The notes beneath the pieces are model-generated. The model made no database searches and was not told the DNA's origin. It saw only the letters and a list, made by a program, of their open reading frames with translations. A stretch of 64,000 nt of DNA from Marvania coccoides (taxonomy: Eukaryota > Chlorophyta > Trebouxiophyceae > Chlorellales > Chlorellaceae). Every line of letters starts with the position of its first letter. The first letter of the stretch is position 1. Made by a program: the position numbers and the translations under genes. Below are positions 32,444-43,370 of this stretch, piece after piece. The stretch is from contig OY978101.1 in NCBI GenBank assembly GCA_963854735.1, positions 744,001 to 808,000 of the forward strand, read 5' to 3'.

Positions 32444-33573
32444 TCACGCCAGCTCGCAGGCGGGGAAGGAGTGGCCGCACTCCCCACCGGCGCAGGCCTT
32501 CAGCTCCAGGCGCTGGTCGGGCGACGATGCTGGGTCAAAGTAGAATGCCTGGATGTCTCCGGTGGCCCTGTCGAGCGCCAAAAAGTAAAACCCGGCAATA
32601 GTCAGCCGGCACTCCCCGCCATTCACAAAGTACTGTTCTTTCCACCGCATAAAAATCGTGCCGCAGTCCTCTAGCCCCGGGGCCCGCCCCCCCAGCGTCT
32701 CGACGTCCTTTTGCAACGCCCTGAACGCCGGGAACCGCGCCCAGTGGCGGAGATCGGTGTCGGCGGAGGCCGCCCAGTCGGTGTGGGGGGTGAAGAACGA
32801 GGAGTTGGCGTTATCCACGATCTCCCCTTGGAAGAAAGTCACCACCGGTGCTGCCGCCTCAGGAACGTTTTCAGCTGTCATTAAGCCGTTGACTCGCCCC
32901 CTAGGATGGTCGTAGTCCTGCAGAGTGACGGTGACGGTCCACTCCTCGCCGGAATGCGCTGCGGCGCCGCCGTGGCGCGGGCTCCAGTGCATCACCCGCT
33001 GCGAGCCGGAAAAGGTTTGGCCGGGGCGGAGGAACGCGCAGGGAGCGGGCTGGATCAGCGGGGAAACGAGGTCTGGGAGGGGCTGACGCGACAGCGCCGA
33101 GCGTTGCACCCACTCCTCCTGAAACGCGCGCAGCTGGGTGAGGACCTGCTGTACGTCTGAGTTTGAGAAATTTTCTTCATCGGCGGCGCTAGATGGTACG
33201 GTTTCAAGGAGATTGCGAGGGGGGAGGCCCGGGCGGCGGCCGCGTGAGGAAGGGGCAGGCACCAGGCCGTGCAGCGATTGGCCAGGGTACAAGAAGGCTT
33301 GACCGCTGCCGCCGACCGAGGCAGCTGTGGCGCCAACCACGTGCAGCTCCTCCTCCTCCCCGGTCAGTTGTCTCTGTGGGTGTGATGGAAGGAGATGGGG
33401 GAAATTAGGCGTTTGTGGGCGATAGAAGAGAGTCCAGTTTGAAAAAAATCTCGCCGAGAAAAAAATCAACAGTTTACCAAGAAGCGAAGCTGTTCGCGAA
33501 CAGCTCGTTGAGCTGCACTTGGGCTGGGGCTGCGGACAAGGCCCGTCTCAAATACGTCCTCCTGGATCGGCAT
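32444..33573 (-). CDS. GID4: GID4/Vid24 substrate receptor of the GID (CTLH) E3 ligase
   Basis: Minus-strand exons 33478-33573 and 32444-33373 join in phase 0 to 341 residues. GID4 is the receptor of the GID/CTLH ubiquitin ligase that binds Pro/N-degrons. The Vid24 beta-barrel occupies about residues 150-335. Landmarks are PCAFLRPGQTFSGSQR, EWTVTVTLQDYD, RGRVNGLMTAENVPE, VVTFFQGEIVDNANSSFF, ADTDLRHWARFPAF, IFMRWKEQYFV and RLTIAGFYFLALDRATGDIQ, all close to human GID4. The N-terminal 150 residues are low complexity. The chosen start (MPIQEDVF) is the only ATG that keeps the splice phase. Confidence 0.92.
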
Positions 33574-34221
33574 TTGAAATATTTCTTCGTTTTATTGACA
33601 ATTTCGAGTTGGGGGAGAGACTCTCTGATTCCCTATTTGTCACCGCTGCGCGACGTCAGCGGCAAAGAGAGACTAGTTCGTACCAGAAACCTAATAAACT
33701 AGAGAAATGCGCGGCGCTATTGAAAATACGCTCTTACGTGCTAGCCAAAGGGTCGAGGGTTTACAATTGAGGAGGCAGACAGCTTCACTCTCTTTTCTTT
33801 TCATCACAGCATGCAATTACTTCTGCTTTACACGATAGCCTCGCGAGAGAACCCCCATGCAGCCCCCGTCTGGTTCTCTCTCAATCTCATTTTATTGCCA
33901 CTCAAAAAAAGTCCGCCGTTGCAGCTTGGTGCTCCCATTTCCACAATTGCAGCCACACGCTGCACTCGATTTCCACTTCTATGGCTCGTAGAATTCAACA
34001 CCGACCACAACATCCGCCTTTTAGCGAACCAACCAGCACACGCAGCTCAAGTTATTATAATAATAAAAAAGCCTTTTGTTGTCGGGTGATTTCCCATGTC
34101 ACACTTGTGGACAGCATGCAGAAGGCGTTGCTTGTTCAGGCGACGGCAGCAACTCCTGTCCCTTTTTCCTCCCCACTGTAGTAGAAGAAAAACAGCCATG
34201 GGAAACAAACAGTGTGGCCGC
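33574..34221. other. intergenic region
   Basis: About 650 bp upstream of the GID4 gene and downstream of the FSH-type hydrolase (both minus strand). No coding or RNA feature is supported. Confidence 0.45.
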
Positions 34222-35099
34222 TCACCTCCTTGGTATCGCCTCCAAAAAGCTTACCATCTCTTTCTTAAACTCCCCGCTGCATGTCGGCACCATATGCGCC
34301 CCTGGGTGCCTATATACCCGCCTCAAACCTTCATCAAAGTTACCCCACAGCTCAGCGCTGCGCTCTGGAGGCACCATCTCGTCTTTCTCTCCGCTGACGT
34401 GAAGCGAGGGCACCGCCACAGGCCCTGCCGATGTAAAGACCTCCGAGAAGCCTGGATCCCTAGGAAGAAATCCTCCAATCAGTACAGCCCACAACTGTGG
34501 ATTCGTGAGAGCGGAGACATCGCCGTCAACTTCGGCATTTTTTCTGTTTCTCATGTTTGCGTTGGTCGCCAGGTAGAGCGCTGCCGCGGTTGCGCCCTGG
34601 CTGAAGCCCAGGATGCCGTCAATGGGCGCGTGCAGCTCTATGGCGGCTTGAATCGCCAGCTGGGAGGCCCCCCAGCCAGAGTAGGCTGCTGCCTTAGAGG
34701 GGCGCATGCCTGGAGCCTCATCCTGCCACTGCCACCACGTCTTGCCGTTGGATACTGAGCCAGACGAGTCGTCTGCGTCTTGGGAAGTGGCCAAGCCTTC
34801 GGCGGTGTGGGGGGCGTCAACGAAGAAGAACTCAGCTCGGCTTTTCAAAGCTTTTCGCATGCTGCCGATGCGCTGCCTGAACATCTGCGTGTATGGTTGA
34901 AGGGAAAAAGGGGGGTTTGGGGTGAGTAATAGGCAATGGGTGAGAGGGGAAAGCAGCCAGTTGCTTGCAATTGCAACGGTGGGAGGTGGCGAGTTTTTTT
35001 TTTACTTCAGATTCTATGAGCAGAGAGCAATCGCACCTCTGCGTTTTGCAGGTAGCCGTGCAGACATATTATTCGCAGCTTGCGCGTTTCTGCTGCCAT
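34222..35099 (-). CDS. FSH-family serine hydrolase (ovarian tumour suppressor OVCA2-like)
   Basis: Minus-strand exons 35037-35099 and 34222-34884 give 241 residues. The start MAAETRKLRIICLHGYLQNAE followed by FRQRIGSMRKAL is the classic FSH1/OVCA2 opening. The nucleophile elbow is GILGFSQGA (Ser116). SGEKDEMVP supplies the acid and GAHMVP the His of the triad. These alpha/beta hydrolases are esterases of uncertain natural substrate. The family is usually 220-270 residues, so the model is full length. A Trp-rich insert (KTWWQWQDE) sits before the elbow. Confidence 0.9.
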
Positions 35100-35340
35100 C
35101 TGTTGCTTTATGGGAGAGATGGAGGGTGTTTGATTCGAAATGTTGTTGTTTGAGGCAAGTGCTGGCTGGATCCTCATCGCGATGGAGGCATCATAGATTG
35201 AGTGCCCTTGATCAATACGCACAATCTAAACAAATGCAGCATTTCGCAGGTGGGCCAGATTTTTTGTTCAAATAATCTGATGAGGGCTAAAACTCCTCGC
35301 AGCATTATTATTATTTTTAATTTTTTTGATTCGCGCAATC
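35100..35340. promoter_or_regulatory. divergent promoter region (FSH hydrolase / TAF10)
   Basis: 241 bp between the start codons of divergent genes. AT-rich just before TAF10; no specific element recognised. Confidence 0.3.
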
Positions 35341-35972
35341 ATGGCAAACCCAGGCTCATCCAGCGAAATGGACAACCTAATTCGTCTCTTGACAACATTA
35401 AATTCTGCCACTCTCACGGTGAGAAGAGCAGATATCTTTGCAAAACAGCCCTAATACCATTCTTGACCATCAAATTGCACACCTACACCGCGCAGGTCCC
35501 CGATGAGCTGACCCAGAACATCATGCGTCGAGCGGGGGCAGAGTGCTCTGACCTTCGCACGGTGCGCCTGGTCTCGCTAGCCGCCCAAAAGTTCCTGGAT
35601 GACGTCATTGAGGAGGCCAAGGTGGCGCAGGGCAGCCGCACCCAGGCCCCGCTGGCGCAACAGAAGGCAGACGGCTACCTTAGGCCGCAGGACAAAGAAA
35701 AGGACAAACGGGCAGTGGTGCTCACAGAAGACCTCACAAAGGCGCTGGAACAGGTGAGGAATGCAGCGTGAGGGATTTTGAAAAAGAAGGAGTGCAAAAA
35801 ACGGGGCCAAATCATTAATATCGGGGGTTATGTAGAAGAAACTTTACAAAAAAGTTTGTTTTCCTTGTTATGGTATTCCCTCTTTCCAGTTTAATGCATC
35901 TACATGCTCCCCTGCTTGCAGTACGGCTTGCATTTGCGGCGGCAGCCCTACCACGTCAACCGTAAGACGTGA
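35341..35972 (+). CDS. TAF10: TFIID/SAGA subunit TAF10
   Basis: Exons 35341-35418, 35496-35753 and 35922-35972 give 128 residues. TAF10 is a histone-fold subunit of TFIID and SAGA. The fold covers most of the protein: VPDELTQNIMRRAG, then LRTVRLVSLAAQKFLDDVIE and LTEDLTKALEQYGLHLRRQP, the last matching the TAF10 ending that reads ALSEYGI..KKP in animals. The short N-terminus and size match plant TAF10 (about 130). The final exon is only 17 codons but its join to LEQ restores the conserved YG. Confidence 0.93.
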
Positions 35973-36127
35973 TTGAGGTGCGAGCGCCGCTTCACGCCTT
36001 AAAACTGTTTACTTCTTGACAAATTGACTGACACCATGACTACAAACTCATGTTTCTTACCATCCATTTACGTTTCTACGCTTAATTGCAATGCGATAAA
36101 TACTTGTACATGTATTGAATTGTGCCC

Positions 36128-36140
36128 TGTAAAAATGTAA
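36128..36140 (+). terminator. two TGTAA polyadenylation motifs (TAF10)
   Basis: TGTAA at 36128-36132 and 36136-36140, about 155 nt beyond the TAF10 stop. Confidence 0.45.
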
Positions 36141-36190
36141 TACTCGACCACAGTGTATTTCAATTAAATTATTATGCTGCTGGCACGCCT

Positions 36191-36494
36191 CTATTGCGAG
36201 TTATCCTTCAGCCACTGCTTAATTTTCGCCTGCACGGAGTAAACATGCAAATATATCATTAGCAACGTGCGGCAGTGTATTATACTGTGCCTCCTCGAGG
36301 GAATTAATAAAAAACTAATAAATGGCCAGCGATGTCTTTATTCTGTAATATCTTGCCTGCGTCTCTGCGCTGATGCCCTCCCCGTCCATATTCGAGCCGG
36401 CCCCCGACTGAAAAGAGAAGTAGTCGGCTGCAGATAACGAATAACAAAGGAATCGATGTCAGGGAAAAAATACGCTCTGCACTGCTCTGTCCAT
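36191..36494 (-). CDS. possible 36-residue peptide from three micro-exons
   Basis: Minus-strand pieces 36474-36494, 36357-36407 and 36191-36229 all join in phase 0. They encode MDRAVQS, then SGAGSNMDGEGISAETQ, then AKIKQWLKDNSQ and a stop. The second intron would start GCAAGA (GC-AG). The acceptors (CTTTTCAG, CCGTGCAG) are good. The C-terminal helix ISAETQAKIKQWLKDN looks protein-like. The stop of the next minus-strand gene lies 47 bp upstream, so an alternative is that these exons are a 3' extension or alternative end of that gene. No family is recognised. Confidence 0.35.
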
Positions 36495-36541
36495 TTTAGG
36501 CAAAAAATCGCCTGCTGTGGAGGAAAACACTGGGAGTTGAT

Positions 36542-36880
36542 TCAAGGGGCAGGTGACTGCTCACTGTAGTTGCGCCTATAGTAGTCGTTCAGCCTGTCTT
36601 TCTTCCGTTCCTCCCGCTTCTCTTCAGTTTTCCTCAGCATTTCTTGAATGAGGGGCGAGGTTGCATTGTCAACCTCTTTGGCCACGATGCCCTCTCTCGC
36701 CGCCTGGCTGCTGGGAGTGTCTGCTAGGAACGCCCCCAAAACCACGGCAGCTCCCAACGCTCTTCTGGAGAGGGCAGGGAGATCTGGCGGTGACACCTTC
36801 TTGGCGGTGCTGAATTGCGGTGATTTCGCTGAGCTCTGGCTGGAACAAATAATCGTCGCGTGGAACGTAGATAATGACAT
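36542..36880 (-). CDS. small thylakoid/plastid-targeted protein of unknown function
   Basis: Single-exon frame of 112 codons from the ATG at 36880. The N-terminus is Ser/Thr-rich (transit-peptide-like). It is followed by Arg-Arg and a hydrophobic stretch, SRRALGAAVVLGAFLADTPS, ending SQAA: the twin-arginine or Sec lumenal signal of thylakoid proteins with an A-x-A-like cleavage site. The mature part is a charged helix (LIQEMLRKTEEKREERKK) ending LNDYYRRNYSEQ. Small photosystem-associated proteins in plants have a similar end, but I cannot assign a name. The frame extends upstream to another Met at 36985. Confidence 0.6.
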   Translation of the reverse strand: MSLSTFHATIICSSQSSAKSPQFSTAKKVSPPDLPALSRRALGAAVVLGAFLADTPSSQAAREGIVAKEVDNATSPLIQEMLRKTEEKREERKKDRLNDYYRRNYSEQSPAP

Positions 36881-37348
36881 CGTATACCCGAACTTAACAA
36901 TCTTCAAGAGGCACTGGGCGTGAAAAAAATAGTAGAATTGATGTGAGATTGTTGAAAAAATAATTTGAAAGTGGATGCGTGGCAAGCTTATACTCGCTCA
37001 GAAACCCTATGCAAAATTATAAATTAAAATAAAGAACTGAAATGTCAGGAAGAGCAAGTTTGTGGCCGAAGCTTTCTTAGGTGCTGCCGACCGCCTGAGC
37101 AGCCCAGTCATGACCACCACCAACTGCAACTCGTTGTACTAGTATCAAAGGGGCGATGTATCATTTGTCGCTTGTGATCGGCGGAAGCGGACTTGATTCC
37201 CAACTGACGGCTTGTCGGCGCTGACGGGGGGGCGCGGAGAAAAGCTGTGCCAACAGAGGAGAGTTTTCCTTCGCCTACAGCCCCAACGCTTGGCTGCAAA
37301 TAGATACAAATCCAAGAGATTAAGTCCGTCCACTCTTTCTCGCTCTTT
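36881..37348. other. intergenic region
   Basis: About 470 bp between the small plastid protein gene and the 3' end of the reductase gene (both minus). Open frames here have no family resemblance or splice support. Confidence 0.4.
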
Positions 37349-38410
37349 TCATGTCTCTGCCCTGCTGCTGCCACTGCTGTTGGGGTATCCGTGCTGCTCG
37401 TTGTACTTCCTCGCCGTCCGGTCCGCCAAGTACCCCACCACCGTGCCGACCAGCTGCACAATAGGCTGTACAAGGCAGCTGAACAGCGTTGGTATTGATT
37501 TTGGCGACAGGGATGTCATGCCACTGATCAATACGTTGGACCCCAGATCGGGGGTGGTCAGGTGGTGCTCCCCCTGCTCCAGCTGCCGCACAAGTTTGGC
37601 CGCCACCCGGTCAGGCGTGAATAATTTGCTGCCGAGAGAGTCTTCAACCTTCAAACACAGCTCAGGCTTGGTTTCATTCTCTGCTACGTAGCCAGGGGTG
37701 TCCATATCGGGCGGATACGCCACCGATACCTTCACCCCAGTGCCTTGCAGCTGCATGGGCACAAAAAATTGGAATTCAGTGGGTTAAATAATATCGAGAG
37801 TTCTCTTGTTTTTTGTTATTGGGGTATTATTTGATACTAAAAATGAATATGAGCGTTCTACCTCGTTGTGGAGACAGTCTGCGAGGCCGCGCACCGCCCA
37901 CTTTGACCCCGCGTAGGCGGAGTACCCCGCAAAGCCGCACACAGCCAGTACCGAGGTTATGAAGACAATGTGGCCCTGCTTGCGCGCCAACATCCGTGGC
38001 AGCGCGGCCTTGACGGTGCGCACCGTGCCCATGTAGTTCACCTCCATGGTGCGCTGGAAGTCCTCGATGGGCTGCTCGGCGAAAACGCCCGGGGTGGAAA
38101 GTCCGGCATTGCAGACCACAATGTCAATCGGACCGGCGCCGGCCTCAGCGTCGGCGAACGCCTTCACCAGCTGGTCAGAGCTGACGACGTCGGCGGAGAA
38201 GGACTGGATTTTGGGGGGCGCGGGGGTGACGGTATTGGCCAGGGCGGTCAGCGCAGCGGCAGCGGCTTTCAGATCCTTGGCGTTGCGGGCCAAAATGGTG
38301 ACGTCGCAGCCGCGCTGCACAAACTCCTGCGCCAGGCACAGTCCCAGGCCCTTGCTGCCGCCGGTGATCAGCACGTGCTTGCCCTGCAGCTTTTCGCGCC
38401 GGAAAAACAT
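37349..38410 (-). CDS. KDSR: 3-ketodihydrosphingosine reductase (SDR family)
   Basis: Minus-strand exons 37862-38410 and 37349-37750 give 316 residues. KDSR reduces 3-ketosphinganine to sphinganine with NADPH on the ER membrane, the second step of sphingolipid synthesis. The cofactor motif is TGGSKGLG (16-23), NAG is at 101-103, and the catalytic set is Ser153, Tyr166 and Lys170 (YSAYAGSK). The post-catalytic segment has VAYPPDMDTPGY, typical of KDSR. A hydrophobic C-terminal region (LVQPIVQLVGTVVGYLAD) would hold it to the membrane. The frame continues upstream to another Met, but MFFRREKLQGKHVLITGG is the natural start. Confidence 0.88.
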
Positions 38411-38807
38411 TTTATTATCAGAAGTGATCAAATTGAAGTGATCAATTTTTTTTGTCAAATTGACAAACTGTTTCCACCGCTCAGGGGATTAAAAGCGGGC
38501 GCGATTTAATGCGAGCGCATTAAAAGATTGGCTTTCCGTTTTTTTAATCTCTGAGTAAAAGACTGAGTCTTTGGCAGTTTCAAAATTTTTGGAGGGCTGA
38601 CAGATGCTCCACTTAGTTCACTTAGAGTTCATAAACATGTGAAATGTCATATTTCACCCAATGGCCCTTCAAATATACGGCCATTATTTTGAATAAGCAC
38701 GCAGATTGTTGGGAAACAAAAAGTCGGAGCGGGGGGCTGCGAAGCAGAGTATAAAGCTTTTAACAAAATATGGTGCTGAGTTGCTTCGGAGAGCTTTGGG
38801 CGCCATA
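38411..38807. promoter_or_regulatory. divergent promoter region
   Basis: About 400 bp between the reductase gene (-) and a small membrane-protein gene (+). AT-rich with no recognised element. Confidence 0.3.
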
Positions 38808-39239
38808 ATGCCGCCTTCCTTTCGCAGGCGTCTTCTTCGCAATCCGCGGGCAGTGGCAGCGGTCGAAACCAACAAGCCTAAGTCGCCAGAGTTAACGGTG
38901 TGCAAGAAAGAAAGCTTTTGCCCCCCAAAACTGTCAGCTGCTTTTTCAATAATAATGATAATAAACATAGATCACTTCGTTCTTTACCACCGAACCCCTG
39001 CCATATGTCTTTGACGGCTGATTCTAACACATATTTTCCTCATATTTCCGCTGTTCTTGCTGCTTTGCAGGTTCATCCTGGGTCGGTTTGTTTTGTTCCC
39101 TTGGTACTTTGGGGCTCTGGCAAAGTGGTGCTTGGCGTACTCCCCCAAGCAAGACAAGTGCATGTGGTTTCTCAATAACGTCATCGTGTCAGTTGTCGGC
39201 ACTGCGTCCCTCGTTGCCGCCATCGCGGTGCGAATTTAA
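38808..39239 (+). CDS. small two-segment membrane protein, unrecognised
   Basis: Exons 38808-38899 and 39071-39239 give 86 residues if the donor is GTGCAAG at 38900. A GT two bases earlier would break the frame. The N-terminus is basic (MPPSFRRRLLRNPRAVAAV). Exon 2 is strongly coding-like, with two hydrophobic segments (FILGRFVLFPWYFGALAKW and NNVIVSVVGTASLVAAIAV) linked by YSPKQDKCMWFL. A plastid or mitochondrial membrane protein is plausible. The frame is open upstream of 38808 to 38706, so a longer N-terminus is possible. No family recognised. Confidence 0.55.
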
Positions 39240-39417
39240 GCCTTCTATGATTCTCTTGAATATTTGGCAATACAAATACATTGAAATTCAACTTCTTTTG
39301 GAAAAGGGGAGGCAGGGAAGCGCTGAATTTCTGGCCGAATTTCCATCTCCTCTACTTTCTCTCGCATTCCCGTTGCTGTTCTGTCTTTTAGCACTGTCTT
39401 GTAGCCTGGCGCGAATC

Positions 39418-39422
39418 TTACA
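39418..39422 (-). terminator. TGTAA polyadenylation motif (ZNF598-like gene)
   Basis: TTACA on the plus strand, about 130 nt beyond the minus-strand stop at 39550. Confidence 0.45.
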
Positions 39423-39549
39423 AACAGTGCTAGAACATCAGCGAGAGAAAAAAAAAGGGAATCGATGGAGAACAAAAATTTGGGTTCATTTTTATTGTTG
39501 CATTTTCAAACACAAATGCCCAGAAATTTTCCACCCGCGAAAATATATC

Positions 39550-42500
39550 TCAACCGCTGCTGGGCTCCCCTGCTTCATGACCGCCACCGTTCTCTCCTGG
39601 CTGCTCCAGCCGCAGCGCCGAAAACTCGCTCGCCGTCAGCGCTGCCCTCCCAGCCGCAGATCGCTCTGCAGCCGCCGCCACCATCCTAGGTTTAGCCGCC
39701 CTCTTTGCCCCGATCACAGCCCAGCCTGAGGGCACCGCATGCGCAGCGCCAACACCCCCCCCAGCTGCTGCCTCCTCCTGTCCCCCGTCTCCCCCCCTCG
39801 CAGTTCCAGTTGCTGCAGCTGTCCACGACGACTGCTGAGGTTGCTGCGCGCCCGCCGCAACGCCGCTTCCCACCCCCCAAGCCGCACCCGCAGCTCCTCC
39901 ACCGCCTCCGTCGCTCCTGCTGCTGGCAGCTGCCGCTGCCGGCGCCTCGCCCGTTCCCACCCCAATTTTCGGCTGCCACTTCCGGTCGATGGTGAACAGC
40001 CCTCGAATGCCGCCGCCCAGCGCGTCCAGCGCCTCCTGATAGTCCTCCTGCCGTTCAAACGTCACCGTAGCTGTGGATCCGCCGTGCCACTCCACTTTGT
40101 ACCGCCCCTCCCACCGCCGCAGGTAAAAATGGATGTCCACCGTGGGTGCCACGTCACAGAACCGCACCGGAAAACCCTGCGCCGCCCGCAGCAGCGCCGC
40201 GATCTCTTCGTCTGGCACTGTTGGCGCAAAGCGGGACAGCAGACGAGTCGGCAGCCCAGGACGGCTGGAGGGCGTTTTGAACAGCTCCACGCTGCGGTAG
40301 GGCTCCTGTCCGGTGGACGCCGATGCGATTCCGTACTGCTCCGCCATGGCATGCACCAGAACGCGCTGCTGCTTTGGCATCGGCGGGAGAACTTCCCGCT
40401 TGGCGACGGCGTCTGCGACGAAGGCGCCGAGCTCCTTCTCCACGCCCTCCACCCACGCGCGCTGCTGCTTGGCCGCCGTCAGCAGCGCACCCGACCAGAC
40501 AGCTGATCGACGGTCAAAGGCACTGACGTGGTGTTCAGGGTTATCTACGCCAAACGCGTCCGCCAGCGCCCGCCGCCGCCCCTCCAGCTGGCACAACGCG
40601 TCGCACTTGAGCTCCGGCACCGGCTGGCCCTGTTCTACTACTGGGTAGCTCACCCGCCGGCCGCAGGGGCACTTAGAGGTGTGCTTTATCAGAGGAGGGG
40701 CGCGGCGGCTGGCCCCAGCGGGCGGCGCGGCGGCTGCAGCGGACGACGACGCGTCTGCCAAGGAAGGGAAGGCCTCCCGCGACTGCTGCTGTCGCTGCTG
40801 CTGTTGGTAGTGGCGTTGGTCAGAAAGTGCCGGGAAGCTGCTGCCCAGACCGCCCTGCGCCTCGTACATGAGACCCAGGTCGTCGTCAATGACCCCCAGT
40901 CCACCCTCGGTCTCTAGCTCGAACCCTGCGTGGCCCGTTCGTCGGGGCTGCTCGGCGCCGTTTGCCTGCGGTTCTGCCCCTCCTCTGCGCCTGCGACCGC
41001 TGCGACTTTCCACCCCGCGCCGTGTGGGGTCTCCCTCCCCCGGTCTGCGAACGAACTGGATGTCTAGGTGGAGGGGGCGGGCGGTTGAAGGGTTCCAGCG
41101 AGGCATTCTCGAGGAGTGTCGCTCGATGGTGTGCCTGCACTCAGATAGATGATTAACAGCGTGAGATTGATAACGAGATTTAATTCAAGTAAAATAATAA
41201 AGAGGGAAAGATACAATAATAGCGAAAATTGTGAGGAAAGTGGAGAGATTACGCACACACAAAATACAACGAAAACTGGGTTCATGACAGATGAGACTTG
41301 CCTGCGCAGCTCCTCGGCGGTGGTGAATGCCACCAGGCACGCGTCGCAGTCGGGGTCTTCGCAGGCGAAGTGGCCCTGGTGAAGGTGCTGGCGCAGGGAG
41401 TCGGCGTCGGCAAACCTTGAAGAGAAAGAAAGATAATAAGGAGAGACGGTGATTGGATGGAAATGAAAATTGAAATATAAACAGCGAAAGAAAATAATTA
41501 AAACCATACAGAAAAGGAGATATAACAAACTTGAAAAAAATGTAGACGAAAAAAAAATACAATGAAATGTACGGCTCACCAGGGCTCCGCACCGCCAGGC
41601 CCCGGGGTGCACAGCTGGCATCTGTGGTGTCTGTCCATCATATGCGCCCACAGCGCGTCTCCGTCGAAAAACGCTCTCCCCCGACAAAACTCGCAGCGGG
41701 GGTGGGCAGCGGCAGCGTGCGCCTTCAGCTCCGCCTCGCTGCCATACAGTGGGCAGTCCAGCGGGAACATGCGGCCTTCGTGCAGGCACATGCCGCAGAC
41801 CGCCTGTCCGTGCCGCTCCTTCAGGTGAGATTCCAGCCGGTTGGCCCTGTTGAAGGGGTACCGCCCGTCTGGGTCGCATACCGCGCACGCCAGCCCCGTC
41901 GAGCGAGCCTGCGAGAAGAGTGAAATAAAACTTTGTTAGCTAAGGCTTTCAAAAAAATGAAGAAAAAAAAGCTGAACTACTCTGCTATACAAATACAAGA
42001 TACAAATTTGAGAGTTTAGACTCAGCACAGAGACGGCAATAAATGCCACACAGCAGAGGGGCAAGCTTGGTCCTAACAATTCAGTCAGGAGCCTACCGCC
42101 GCACATGGACATACAGAAATTTCGCCAGTGAAACCGCCCTCAAATGAGTAGCCGTTTAGTAAGTAAATTTATCATGAAAGAAACTATAAAACAGGCTCAC
42201 CAGGTCGTGCAGCAGGCGAGAGGAGGCCCCCCGCCGCCCGGGCTGCCACCGATCCGCCCAAACGCTGCCAGGGCCTAGCTCCCCTGGCCTACTGCGTGCC
42301 GAGGCGTCAGGGAACTCCGCAAAAAAGCTAAAATCGGGCAGGTCTGGCCGCCACGGCGCGATCACCAGCTCCGGCAGCTCAGACTTGCACAGCGGGCAAT
42401 CGGTTCGGCCGTAACACTTTCGAAGTCGCAGGGCGCACGGGCCACACGCCACGGTGTGTCTACAGCACCCAAAGGACGCCAGCTGCATGGGCTCGCAGCA

Positions 42501-43055
42501 CAGCAGGCACAGCGGTGCGCCGTCCGCAGCAGCAGCATCAGAGTCTGCTGCTGCCTCCTCGCCAGCTGCTACACCGCTGGGCGCTGCTGCTGGCTTCTTC
42601 TTGCGGTTGCGAGGCTTGCGAGGCGGGGCTGCAACTGCTGCTGCCGCTGCAGCGGCGGCGGGAGAAACTCCTTGCTGGTGAAGGCGGACGGCTTGGGCTG
42701 AGAGCTGAGCTAGCCCAGGCGGCAATACCGGCCCACCGTGCAACGGCTGGAAGTCCTGTGCGGCTATGCTGAGGGTTGAGGGCCCATTTTGTGCTTCCCC
42801 TTGGCCGCTTGTTGCTGCTGCTGCTGGTTTGGGTCCGCCACCGATGGGCTGCCGCGGTTTCCGAGGCCGCTGCTGGCGCTGCTTGGGCGGCGGAGGCGTT
42901 TGAGCGGCATTAGCGCTGTTTTCTGTGCCGGGAGGGGGCTGAGCTGAAAGCTGCTCCACGCGATCACTAGTATCGTCATTTGGCTTCTTCGAGCGAGGCC
43001 GCCGTCGCCGCTGCTGCGTCGGCCCTGCGTCGGCTGCTGCGTTTGTACCTTCCAT
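39550..43055 (-). CDS. ZNF598: ZNF598/Hel2-type RING E3 ubiquitin ligase
   Basis: Minus-strand exons 42201-43055, 41580-41908, 41302-41415 and 39550-41134 splice to 960 residues. ZNF598/Hel2 senses collided ribosomes and ubiquitinates 40S proteins. After a Pro/Lys/Arg-rich N-terminus comes a RING (about 182-222: CLLCCEPMQLASFGCCRH, then CGPCALRLRKC and CPLCK). The C2H2-like array follows: CGMCLHEGRMFPLDCPLYG, CEFCRGRAFFDGDALWAHM, HHRCQLCTPG, then FADADSLRQHLHQGHFAC and AFTTAEELRRHTIERH, in the ZNF598 order. Intron 3 starts GCAAGTC; the neighbouring GT would shift the frame. The C-terminal 500 residues are low complexity with a conserved-looking domain (RFCDVAPTVDIHFYLRRWEG) and no known fold. 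Confidence 0.85.
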
Positions 43056-43370
43056 TTTTGGAATAAAGAAATGTATATGAGAAGGAGGTGAAGAATGGTT
43101 CGAAGAAGAGCGCCAAAAAAATTCGTGCAAATTGCCAAAAAATGTGCAAAATGGCGTGCTTGTGAGCGCTTTTCAGCTTATGCAATAAAATAATATGAAC
43201 TCAGTAAGCGTCAAACAAATCGAAATGGGAGTGATAGGCTATCTTTCACACATTAAATTCAATACAATTTTACACTTATCACGCTGAAGCTTCCAATTTC
43301 AGCATGCGTTGGGCTCAATAAACTCAGACTTATTTTATTGATTTTTTAAAGATCCCTCGTGCGTCTCTCT
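43056..43370. promoter_or_regulatory. divergent promoter region (ZNF598-like / RNase Z)
   Basis: 315 bp between divergent start codons; AT-rich, with no confident promoter element. Confidence 0.35.

Noticed and set aside
37108..37473. 121-codon minus-strand frame beside the KDSR gene
   Set aside because: It overlaps the end of the KDSR coding exon in another frame and has no family resemblance; treated as a shadow plus 3' UTR.
41302..41415. Extending ZNF598 exon 3 to a nearby GT (GTCTCA) instead of the GC donor
   Set aside because: That donor shifts the frame and gives an early stop in exon 4, whereas the GC donor restores the helix RRHTIERH of the last finger.
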